From an uncultured Saprospirales bacterium (GTDB lineage Bacteria; Bacteroidota; Bacteroidia; Chitinophagales; Saprospiraceae), in assembly GCA_937926355.1 (NCBI GenBank), contig CALAZP010000063.1, positions 1-5,823 of the forward strand: DNA of 5,823 nucleotides, read 5' to 3'. Each line of letters opens with the position of its first letter. Position 1 is the first letter of the stretch. The notes beneath the pieces were generated by a model, which saw nothing but the letters and a program-made list of their open reading frames with translations, searched no databases and was not told the origin of the DNA. A program made the translations under genes and the position numbers. Positions 1-5,823 of the stretch are shown in pieces.

Positions 1-339
1 GATCAAACTACAGATGATATAGGAAGTGTAGAAAGCTGGTCTATAGAGGTTTGTACAGCGCCTAATGCCACCTCTTATTATCCGCATCACCCCAACCATT
101 CAGATATAGAACTTTTCCCTAATCCTACCAGAGGTTGGACCACCATAAAAGGTTGGCCATTGAATGAAGAACTCCAAACGGTCCAGATTTATGCCATGAA
201 TGGAAAATGGATTCAAACTTTTGCAATGGAACGGGAGGGAGGTACGGTAAACTTATCCAATCTGAGGAATGGAACCTATATTTTTCGAATACAAGGGAAA
301 AAAATAGTGGTTTATCGAAAAATTATCCTTCTCAGATAA
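1..339 (+). CDS. C-terminal end of a secreted protein with P/Homo B-like domain remnant and T9SS type A sorting domain (5' partial)
   Basis: The frame is open from the first base and ends in TAA, giving 112 residues of a longer protein. Residues 5-18 (DDIGSVESWSIEVC) resemble the last strand of a P/Homo B (proprotein convertase) domain, which in Bacteroidota often sits between a secreted protease or adhesin body and the tail. After a linker, residues 39-112 form a typical T9SS type A sorting domain: FPNPTRG at 39-45, VQIYAMNGK at 61-69, VNLSNLRNGTYIFRI at 83-97 and a basic end (YRKIILLR). In this family the tail takes the protein across the outer membrane and is then removed, with the protein released or anchored to the surface. 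The catalytic or binding body lies upstream of the window, so the function is unknown; a peptidase is a reasonable guess from the P-domain but is inference. The stop is 20 bases before the dacB start. Confidence 0.87.
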   Translation, partial: DQTTDDIGSVESWSIEVCTAPNATSYYPHHPNHSDIELFPNPTRGWTTIKGWPLNEELQTVQIYAMNGKWIQTFAMEREGGTVNLSNLRNGTYIFRIQGKKIVVYRKIILLR

Positions 340-347
340 TAGGTTTT

Positions 348-355
348 TATATTTG
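348..355 (+). promoter_or_regulatory. Candidate Bacteroidota -7 box (TATATTTG) directly ahead of dacB
   Basis: TATATTTG matches TAnnTTTG, the -7 element recognised by the primary sigma factor of Bacteroidota. Only four bases (TACT) separate it from the dacB ATG at 360, so transcription would begin at or next to the start codon and the mRNA would be leaderless or nearly so. I see no good TTG-type -33 element at the expected distance upstream, where the sequence is the end of the previous gene. AT-rich DNA produces this octamer by chance fairly often, so the call rests on its position. Confidence 0.38.
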
Positions 356-359
356 TACT

Positions 360-1844
360 ATGAGGTCATTATTCATTTTTTCAATTATTACCTGGCTCGC
401 ATTTGATCCTAATCCGGTCAAAGGTCAGGGGAATTTTCAAGAAGCTATTAATCGATTTGTCCAGCAACCTGAATTGACATATGCCGGAGTAGGCATTGCG
501 ATTATGGACATGAAGAACCGTAGGATAGTCGCTACCCAGCAGCCAAATTTAGCACTAATCCCCGCTTCTTCCATGAAAACTATAGTAACTGCATCGGCCT
601 TAGCTGTCTTAGGTCCTGATTTTACCTATACCACTGAAGTTTACATTCAAGGCGTCTTGAATCAAGAAGGCACACTCAATGGCAATTTAGTCATCAAAGG
701 AGGTGGGGACCCGACCCTAGGATCAGATGATATGGAAGGGGCCGTAACTCTTGCACAATTTGAATCTACTATCGTTAAGGCAGTTCAGTTGGCTGGTATC
801 AAAAAAATCAACGGATACATTATTGCCGATGCCTCCATTTTTCCCCGTGAAGTTCAAGTTCCTTCATGGCAATGGGAAGACCTCGGCAATTATTATGGAG
901 CGGGAAGTTGGGGTCTCAATATTCACGACAATCAATACGAAATACAATTTTCAAGAAATTTAGAAGTAGGACAATCGGCTCAGCTTGCAGGGACCCAACC
1001 TAATGTCCAACGGTTAAATTTCATTAATGGAGTGACACAGGCTCCTTCTGGAACTGGTGATCAGGCATATATTTACGGTGCGCCTTATGCGATAGAAAGA
1101 TATTTAACGGGTACTATCCCCGTTGGGAAAACACCCTTTTCGATTAAGGGTGCCCTACCCAACCCTCCTTTGTTTGCCGCCGACCTCATCAAAGATCGTC
1201 TTGCCGAAAGTGGCATCAACACTACTTTAGGAGCTACCACCATGCTCGATTTAAACCAAGCTGGAATAATATCTTCAGGGCCTCAAATATTACTAACCAG
1301 ATTTTTTTCCCCTCCTTTAAGAGAAATCGTTCGGTTTGCCAATTACGAGAGCAATAATATGTATTGCGAAACCTTATTAAAAACCATTGCTTTGAGTGCA
1401 GAAGCAATAGCCAATGAGAAAGAAGGATTAAGGGTGCAGCAAACTTTCTGGGAGGATCAAGGAATTGATTTTTCTGGAACTTTTCTAAAAGATGGCAGTG
1501 GCCTTTCATCAAGAAACGGCATCACCGCTGATTTTCTGACCAAGTTTTTAACCCATTTAGCCTACAAAAAATCCTATTTTGAATACTTCTATAATAGTTT
1601 GCCAATAGCTGGAACAACAGGTAGCCAAAAAGACCGAATGAAAAATACAGCAGCAATGGGAAACCTTAGGGTTAAAAGTGGGACCATGGATAAAGTAAAA
1701 GCGTTCTCTGGATACTTCTCCAATTTATCAGACACACAATATTCCTTTGTTATTTTAGTTAATAACTACACAGGATCCCACAGCAATATTAGAGATAAAA
1801 TGGAAGCTTTAATGGTTGAATTCTGTCAAATCGCCCAACAATGA
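360..1844 (+). CDS. dacB: D-alanyl-D-alanine carboxypeptidase/endopeptidase, PBP4 (DacB) family, peptidase S13
   Basis: This is a low-molecular-weight penicillin-binding protein that removes the terminal D-Ala from peptidoglycan stem peptides and cleaves D-Ala-mDAP cross-links in the periplasm. The 494-residue length fits the S13 family. The three penicillin-binding motifs are present: SxxK at S70-K73 (PASSMK, nucleophile S70), SxN at S331-N333 (YESNNMY) and the KTG-type box as K439-S440-G441 (VKSGTMD). Family landmarks include GGGDPTL (114-120), PSWQWEDLGNYYGAG (168-182), DGSGLSSRNGIT (378-389) and LPIAGTTGS (414-422). The long insert between SxxK and SxN is the domain that marks PBP4-type enzymes. 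The N-terminus has a hydrophobic stretch (residues 3-15) after R2 and a plausible signal-peptidase site near residues 22-24, with no lipobox. I chose ATG 360 over an in-frame ATG at 207 because the longer form would overlap the T9SS tail and bury the signal peptide. The last bases overlap the methyltransferase start. Confidence 0.95.
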   Translation: MRSLFIFSIITWLAFDPNPVKGQGNFQEAINRFVQQPELTYAGVGIAIMDMKNRRIVATQQPNLALIPASSMKTIVTASALAVLGPDFTYTTEVYIQGVLNQEGTLNGNLVIKGGGDPTLGSDDMEGAVTLAQFESTIVKAVQLAGIKKINGYIIADASIFPREVQVPSWQWEDLGNYYGAGSWGLNIHDNQYEIQFSRNLEVGQSAQLAGTQPNVQRLNFINGVTQAPSGTGDQAYIYGAPYAIERYLTGTIPVGKTPFSIKGALPNPPLFAADLIKDRLAESGINTTLGATTMLDLNQAGIISSGPQILLTRFFSPPLREIVRFANYESNNMYCETLLKTIALSAEAIANEKEGLRVQQTFWEDQGIDFSGTFLKDGSGLSSRNGITADFLTKFLTHLAYKKSYFEYFYNSLPIAGTTGSQKDRMKNTAAMGNLRVKSGTMDKVKAFSGYFSNLSDTQYSFVILVNNYTGSHSNIRDKMEALMVEFCQIAQQ

Positions 1845-2548
1845 TGAAAAACCTTCGACTATTGCTCCTTATCCTTGTGGTGCAACCTTCTTGTACTCAG
1901 CAAGATACCAATGATGGAGATTGGACTGATATCCCTTATTCGGATGCTGCTCCCTTAAGGACTAACAGCGTAGGCATTAGCGAAGACTATCTACATACTA
2001 ATCGAGGTATATGGCAAAAGCCCGATGTAGTGGTTGATTTACTTGGAGATCTGGAAAATAAAGTAGTTGCAGATATAGGAGCTGGAACAGGTTTTTTTAC
2101 TTATAAGATTTTACCTAGGGCAGAAAAGGTTATCGCTATTGATATCGATCCCGAATTCATCAATTATCTGGATAGCTTGAAAGCCATTAACCTGCCGGAA
2201 AGCCAATATTGGCGATTGGAAACCCGCTTGGCGGAACCAGAAATGCCAGCCCCTATTAACTACCAAGAAGTGGATGTAATCCTTGTGGTTAATACTTATA
2301 TCTATCTTGAAGACCGCATAAAATATCTTGAATCCCTTCGGGAAAATTTAAAACCGGGCGGCAAATTAGTCATCATAGATTTCAAGAAAAAAAGAACCCC
2401 CGTAGGACCACCACAAGATATTAGAATGCCTCTTTATGTAGTCGAAGAGGAACTATATCAAGCGGGATTCGAATATGTCCATACCAATGACACCTATTTG
2501 GATTTTCAATATATTCTTACCGCCGAAAAGCAGTTGTCGGTAAACTAA
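1841..2548 (+). CDS. Predicted lipoprotein class I SAM-dependent methyltransferase
   Basis: The 235-residue product begins with a basic n-region and a leucine-rich stretch (residues 4-14), ending in QPSC with C18 as the probable lipidated cysteine, so it looks like a lipoprotein; the lipobox is loose (Gln at -3). The body is a Rossmann-type methyltransferase: VADIGAGTG (76-84) is the SAM-binding motif I, VIAIDIDPEFI (97-107) supplies the acidic residue after strand 2, VDVILVVNTYIYLEDR (144-159) is the motif IV/post-motif region, and LKPGGKLVIIDFK (170-182) is the usual strand 5 region. The RGIWQKPDVVVDLLG lead-in (55-69) and GPP at 189-191 resemble a family of methyltransferase-like proteins that I recall often carry export signals. 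The substrate is unknown. The start overlaps the dacB stop (ATGATGA), implying translational coupling; a second in-frame ATG at 1844 is equally possible. No Shine-Dalgarno is seen. A cytoplasmic enzyme with a fortuitous N-terminus is the main alternative. Confidence 0.85.
   Translation: MMKNLRLLLLILVVQPSCTQQDTNDGDWTDIPYSDAAPLRTNSVGISEDYLHTNRGIWQKPDVVVDLLGDLENKVVADIGAGTGFFTYKILPRAEKVIAIDIDPEFINYLDSLKAINLPESQYWRLETRLAEPEMPAPINYQEVDVILVVNTYIYLEDRIKYLESLRENLKPGGKLVIIDFKKKRTPVGPPQDIRMPLYVVEEELYQAGFEYVHTNDTYLDFQYILTAEKQLSVN
2517..2543. repeat. Imperfect inverted repeat at the convergent 3' ends (possible transcript 3'-end hairpin)
   Basis: TTACCG (2517-2522) pairs with CGGTAA (2538-2543); after one C/T mismatch, 2524-2526 can pair with 2534-2536 (one G-T wobble), leaving a 7-base loop. 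It lies inside the last codons of the methyltransferase and starts one base past the purA stop on the other strand, so it could fold in both transcripts. There is no T-run after it in either direction, so it is not a classical intrinsic terminator. A stem this short may be chance. Confidence 0.22.
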
Positions 2549-3819
2549 CCCTTGATGAGTAATTCTTCCCGCCCAGGTCCTGTAGAAATCATATCAATGG
2601 AGACCCCCAATAATTTTTCTAACTTATCAACAAGAGATTTAGCTTTTTCAGGCAAATTCGAAGGGTCAGTAGCTTGATCCACTCCCTGCATCCAACCTTC
2701 AGCATATTCATACTCTGCATCAATATCCGACACACATAAATCATATGGTAAAACATCTAACTCCCTCCCATCCATTCGATACTTTACGCCTATTCCTATT
2801 TTTTCGAAAACATTCAAAACATCCAACTTGGTTAAAACAATAGAGTTGACTCCATTCAACATAATGGTATATCTCAGTTGCAGGATGTCAATCCAACCAC
2901 AACGTCTTGGCCTACCTGTTGTAGCACCAAATTCATGACCTTCCTTTTGCAATTTTTCACCGGTAGCATCAAATAATTCGGTTGGAAAAGGTCCTGAACC
3001 TACCCGAGTACAATAAGCCTTAGTAATCCCAATGACCTTTCCAATTTTTTGGGGCGCAATTCCTAATCCTGTGCATACCCCAGCAGTGGTCGTAGAAGAG
3101 GAGGTTACAAATGGGTAAGTTCCATAATCAATATCTAACATAGAACCTTGCGCACCTTCTGCCAATATTTTTTTACCCGCTATTAAAGCCTGGTTAATAT
3201 AGTATTCACAATCAATTGCTCGAACTTGTTTGCTGAGATAAGCCAAACTATCTAGCCATTTTTTTTCTTCTTGAGGCAAATTGAATTCAACGGGTTCATA
3301 TCGTTCCAATAGCTGAAGATGTTTTTGCTTTAACGCCTCGTATTTCTCCCTAAAATCCGGTGCAAATACATCCCCAAATCGCAACCCATTCCTTCCCGTT
3401 TTATCCATATAGGTTGGACCAATACCCTTCAAGGTAGACCCTATTTTAGCTTTACCCTTAGCTTGTTCTGAAGCTGCATCTAACCAGCGATGGGTGGGCA
3501 ATATCAAATGAGCTTTATTGGCAATCATTAGCCTACTAGAATAATCTACTCCATGTTGCGTTAACATCGCCAATTCCTTTTCCAAAGTAATTGGATCAAT
3601 AACCACGCCATTACCTATCACATTGACGGCTCCCTCCCTAAATATTCCCGACGGAACGGTGTGTAAAACAAATTTTTGGCCATTGATTTTTAATGTATGG
3701 CCCGCATTAGGACCGCCCTGAAATCTAGCAATAATGTCATAGGAAGGTGCTAAAAAATCAACGATTTTTCCCTTTCCTTCATCTCCCCATTGAAGACCTA
3801 GCAATACATCGACAGCCAT
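2545..3819 (-). CDS. purA: Adenylosuccinate synthase
   Basis: The enzyme joins IMP and aspartate at the expense of GTP to make adenylosuccinate, the committed step to AMP, in the cytoplasm. The 424-residue length is normal for the family (E. coli about 432). The N-terminal glycine loop QWGDEGKGK spans residues 10-18 with the catalytic D13, and QGGPNAGH (34-41) carries the catalytic H41; both fall at the same numbers as in E. coli. Further family blocks are GIGPTYMDKTGRNGLR, the EGAQGSMLDIDYGTYPFVTSSS stretch, GATTGRPRRCGW for IMP and GTP contacts, and the C-terminal STGPGREE. The product starts MAVDVLLGLQWGDE, exactly where the family begins, so ATG at 3819 is secure even without a Shine-Dalgarno. 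It follows the Fur-family gene by 41 bases and is probably the last gene of that transcript. Its TAG overlaps the methyltransferase TAA in the convergent direction. PurA is a known target of ppGpp inhibition in other bacteria, which gives meaning to the rel neighbour. Confidence 0.98.
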   Translation of the reverse strand: MAVDVLLGLQWGDEGKGKIVDFLAPSYDIIARFQGGPNAGHTLKINGQKFVLHTVPSGIFREGAVNVIGNGVVIDPITLEKELAMLTQHGVDYSSRLMIANKAHLILPTHRWLDAASEQAKGKAKIGSTLKGIGPTYMDKTGRNGLRFGDVFAPDFREKYEALKQKHLQLLERYEPVEFNLPQEEKKWLDSLAYLSKQVRAIDCEYYINQALIAGKKILAEGAQGSMLDIDYGTYPFVTSSSTTTAGVCTGLGIAPQKIGKVIGITKAYCTRVGSGPFPTELFDATGEKLQKEGHEFGATTGRPRRCGWIDILQLRYTIMLNGVNSIVLTKLDVLNVFEKIGIGVKYRMDGRELDVLPYDLCVSDIDAEYEYAEGWMQGVDQATDPSNLPEKAKSLVDKLEKLLGVSIDMISTGPGREELLIKG

Positions 3820-3860
3820 TAGTAAATTTTGAATTAGTTGATCGGTAAAAGTAACAATAT

Positions 3861-4334
3861 TTAAGATTTAGTGCGGTCACATGCACCATCACAAGAACCA
3901 AAAAGATTAAGCGCGTGATGGGTAATTTTAAATTTCATGAGTTCTCCCATCATATTCTTAATTTGCTGAATACGCGGGTCGCAAAATTCCAAAACTTTGC
4001 CGCAATCCACACAGATCAAATGATCGTGCTGCTTGAAGCCATAAGATTTTTCATACTGTGCAAGATTTTTACCAAACTGATGTTTTTTGATTAGGTCACA
4101 GTGAACCAGCAATTCTAAGGTATTGTACACAGTTGCCCTGCTCACCCGATAATTTTGATTTTTCATGTGGACATAAAGTGCTTCAGCATCAAAATGATCG
4201 GTGCGGTTATAAATTTCCTCGAGAATGGCATACCGCTCTGGCGTCTTTCGAAGATGGTTAGATTCCAAGTGAGCTGTGAAAATATTTTTCACCTCTCTTA
4301 ATACTTTTTCACTTACCGTACCTTCAGTTTCCAT
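3861..4334 (-). CDS. Fur-family metal-dependent transcriptional regulator
   Basis: The 157-residue protein has the Fur fold: an N-terminal winged helix with RKTPERYAILEEIY (29-42) and the recognition helix region YRVSRATVYNTLELL (62-76), then a metal-binding dimerisation domain beginning at about residue 90. The structural zinc site is C108-x2-C111 (CVDC) plus C148-x3-C152 (CDGAC). Probable regulatory ligands are H47 (TDHFDAE), E95, H103 and H105 (QHDHLIC) and E116 (VLEF). The glutamates at the last positions resemble Fur more than PerR, where the peroxide-sensing site uses aspartates, but Zur or a divergent PerR cannot be excluded, so no symbol is given. The start lies 4 bases after the rel stop, suggesting cotranscription and coupling; an out-of-frame ATG sits at 4338. 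The N-terminus is about 14 residues longer than E. coli Fur before the first helix. The second cysteine pair has three intervening residues, whereas E. coli Fur has four and B. subtilis PerR two. Confidence 0.93.
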   Translation of the reverse strand: METEGTVSEKVLREVKNIFTAHLESNHLRKTPERYAILEEIYNRTDHFDAEALYVHMKNQNYRVSRATVYNTLELLVHCDLIKKHQFGKNLAQYEKSYGFKQHDHLICVDCGKVLEFCDPRIQQIKNMMGELMKFKITHHALNLFGSCDGACDRTKS

Positions 4335-4338
4335 ACAT

Positions 4339-5823
4339 TTAATTGTTAGTTATTCTTCTAACGGTTGAAATACTTTCCAAGTTTTCCAAATGGTGAATGA
4401 CCCTTTGTAATTGCTCCGTGTTTTTCACCAATAAACTCACCCTCCCCTCAAAGTAGCCTCCCTCACCCGACATATTAAATGAGCGGATATTCAATCCCAT
4501 TAAATTGGAAATTTCAAAAGTCAATCGCTGTATAATACCCGGCCCATCATCAATACCCGTAATTACTAAATCTGCAACGAAGAACGCATCTGAAGTACTG
4601 ACCCACTCCGCCTTCATAACTCTATATCCATAATTAACCATGATATTATCTGCATTCGGACAACTAGTCCTATGGATTTTAAGCCCTGCATTGGCTGTTA
4701 AATAGGCAAATATATCGTCTCCCTGAACCGGGTTGCAACAAGTGGCAAAAGTAAACTCATACCGATCTGAAGGTTCCCCATTGATTAGAAGAATAGTCTT
4801 ACCTGTAATCTTCTTTAATCGAATTCTTTTAGCTATTGAATCCTGAGGTCTATCCCCGTCTTCTTCCACCTTTACCTCCGGTATCACCACCAGCTTGCCG
4901 CCCTCAACTGTGAAAATTTTGAAGATTTCAGCAATGGTCAATTCTTCAGTGGCAATGTCAAAAAATAAATCGACATGAGAGGAATACTGAAAATATTTAA
5001 CCAAAAGATCAAAAGCTTCCTCGTAATTATTGACCTTCAAATGCTTGAACTTCCGCTCCAATGCCTCCTTTCCGTATTCCCCTTGCTTTCTACGCTCTTC
5101 TTTTAGTGAAGACCGAATTTTAGCTTTGGCTTTCCCCGTAGTAACCAATTTCAACCAATCCTCCGTAGGCCGCTGATTCTTATTACTCGTAATAGTAATC
5201 TGATCCCCATTTTGTAAAACATACCCCATGGGAACCAACTTATTATTAACCTTGATAGCAGTACAATGAAATCCTAAATCAGTGTGGATGCTGAAAGCGA
5301 AGTCTAACCCTGTTGCGCCTTTCGGCAAAATCTTCAAATCTCCGTTAGGAGTATACACATAAACCTCCTCATTGAATAGATTATTGGCCTTGAAATCTCC
5401 TAAAAATTCTACTGCATCAGCAGTAGGATCATCCAATATGTCTCGGACACTATCAAGCCACCTCTCATATACATCTGGCTGTCCCGAAATCCCCTTATAC
5501 TTCCAATGGGCAGCAAATCCTCTTTCAGCTATTTCATCCATGCGCTCTGAGCGAACTTGGACTTCAACATACCTTCCCTTAGGCCCAATAACCGTAGTGT
5601 GCAAAGATTCATACCCATTAGACTTTGGGGTGGTAATCCAATCCTTCAGTCGCTCCGGAATGGGAATATGCACATCAGTAACGATAGAATAAATCTGCCA
5701 ACAGATTAATTTTTCCATATCCTTAGGAACATCGACAATAATCCTAATGGCAAATAAATCATAGATCTCTTCAAAAGGGACACTCTTGGCTCGAAGCTTC
5801 GAGCCAAGAGTGTCCCTTTTGAA
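4339..5823 (-). CDS. rsh: Rel/SpoT-type (p)ppGpp synthetase/hydrolase, RSH family (5' partial)
   Basis: This cytoplasmic enzyme makes and, in bifunctional members, degrades the alarmone (p)ppGpp. The frame is open to the window edge; ATG at 5718 is internal, because the preceding codons encode VPFEEIYDLFAIRI, a core part of the synthetase domain. Counting from that Met: RLKD at 23-26 is the RxKD signature of bifunctional Rel/SpoT enzymes (monofunctional RelA has ExDD); PKSNGYESLHTTV (31-43) and VEVQVR (51-56, catalytic E52) complete the synthetase; AAHWKYK (69-75) follows. A TGS domain spans about 116-180, a helical region about 185-270, a zinc-finger/conserved-cysteine region has C327, C328, H349 and C353, and an ACT/RRM domain covers about 380-455. 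The N-terminal HD hydrolase and the first part of the synthetase, some 240 residues, lie outside. The residues from 5797 to 5823 (FKRDTLGSK) do not fit the family and belong to a palindromic artefact, so reliable coding sequence ends near 5796. The gene probably leads an operon with the Fur-family gene and purA. Confidence 0.95.
   Translation of the reverse strand, partial: FKRDTLGSKLRAKSVPFEEIYDLFAIRIIVDVPKDMEKLICWQIYSIVTDVHIPIPERLKDWITTPKSNGYESLHTTVIGPKGRYVEVQVRSERMDEIAERGFAAHWKYKGISGQPDVYERWLDSVRDILDDPTADAVEFLGDFKANNLFNEEVYVYTPNGDLKILPKGATGLDFAFSIHTDLGFHCTAIKVNNKLVPMGYVLQNGDQITITSNKNQRPTEDWLKLVTTGKAKAKIRSSLKEERRKQGEYGKEALERKFKHLKVNNYEEAFDLLVKYFQYSSHVDLFFDIATEELTIAEIFKIFTVEGGKLVVIPEVKVEEDGDRPQDSIAKRIRLKKITGKTILLINGEPSDRYEFTFATCCNPVQGDDIFAYLTANAGLKIHRTSCPNADNIMVNYGYRVMKAEWVSTSDAFFVADLVITGIDDGPGIIQRLTFEISNLMGLNIRSFNMSGEGGYFEGRVSLLVKNTEQLQRVIHHLENLESISTVRRITNN
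5770..5823. repeat. Perfect 54-bp palindrome at the sequence edge, probable fold-back artefact
   Basis: Bases 5770-5796 are the exact reverse complement of 5797-5823: 27-bp arms, no mismatch, no spacer, with the centre inside AAGCTT (5794-5799). The inner arm (5770-5796) encodes the normal Rel residues LRAKSVPFE. The outer arm encodes FKRDTLGSK where RSH proteins carry a conserved basic, Tyr/Ile/Ser-rich segment (RPKHIYSIYRK in the streptococcal enzyme). The symmetry stops only because the sequence stops, so the true palindrome may be longer. The likeliest source is a fold-back or chimeric read, or an assembly end. Confidence 0.95.

Noticed and set aside
322..348. AT-rich stem (ATTATC / GATAAT, 7-base loop) followed by TTTTT, resembling a terminator after the T9SS-tail gene
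   Set aside because: The stem is only six mostly A-T pairs, lies across the stop codon, and the T-run is offset by three bases; too weak to call.
207..359. In-frame extension of dacB to an ATG at 207
   Set aside because: It would overlap the T9SS tail gene in another frame, add 51 residues unlike any PBP4 start, and place the hydrophobic signal sequence at residues 54-66.
1234..1512. 92-codon open frame on the - strand opposite dacB, and a 70-codon + frame at 751-963
   Set aside because: Both lie wholly within the dacB coding sequence, which has all its catalytic motifs; no sign of independent coding.
3820..3860. Possible separate promoter for purA (TACTTTTA on the - strand, near the TAnnTTTG pattern)
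   Set aside because: It misses the final G, has no spaced -33 element, and the 41-base gap is easily an intra-operon spacer.
5372..5692. 106-codon open frame on the + strand opposite rel
   Set aside because: Antisense to a strongly conserved coding region, with no recognisable motif and composition expected of a shadow frame.
5719..5823. Calling the rel start at the ATG at 5718
   Set aside because: The codons upstream continue in frame with VPFEEIYDLFAIRI, a conserved synthetase block, so the Met is internal and the gene runs past the edge.
5770..5823. Reading the edge palindrome as an intrinsic terminator, operator or transposon end
   Set aside because: It is within the rel coding sequence, perfectly symmetric with no loop, has no transposase or target duplication nearby, and is truncated by the sequence end.

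Overview
The window reads as ordinary chromosomal DNA from a member of the Bacteroidota, most likely a Cytophagales-type marine or soil bacterium. The clues are a type IX secretion (T9SS) C-terminal sorting tail on the first protein, AT-rich coding sequence, no Shine-Dalgarno sequences ahead of the genes, a candidate TAnnTTTG-type (Bacteroidota sigma) promoter box, and a Rel/SpoT - Fur - PurA gene order that I recall from this phylum. The phylum call is firm; the order is inference.

Left half, + strand: (1) the 3' end of a secreted protein, with the last strand of a P/Homo B-like domain followed by a T9SS type A sorting domain (1-339); (2) a complete DacB/PBP4-type D-alanyl-D-alanine carboxypeptidase/endopeptidase (360-1844); (3) overlapping its stop codon, a predicted lipoprotein with a class I SAM-dependent methyltransferase fold (1841-2548). 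All three are predicted to leave the cytoplasm.

Right half, - strand, running towards the first group: a 5'-truncated bifunctional-type Rel/SpoT (p)ppGpp synthetase/hydrolase (window edge to 4339), then after 4 bases a Fur-family metal-dependent regulator (4334-3861), then after 41 bases adenylosuccinate synthase PurA (3819-2545). The tight spacing suggests one transcript joining stringent-response signalling, metal or redox regulation and the committed step of AMP synthesis. The two groups meet tail to tail with their stop codons overlapping (2545-2548), so there is no intergenic terminator; an imperfect hairpin lies just inside the methyltransferase 3' end.

The most striking non-gene signal is a perfect 54-bp palindrome with no spacer (27-bp arms, centred on AAGCTT) that fills the right edge of the window (5770-5823) inside the rel gene. 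Its outer arm replaces residues that should be conserved in the synthetase domain, so I read it as a fold-back or chimeric sequence end, not as a biological element. No mobile element, CRISPR array, RNA gene or clearly novel system is visible. The most interesting biology is the methyltransferase with an export signal, coupled to a peptidoglycan peptidase.
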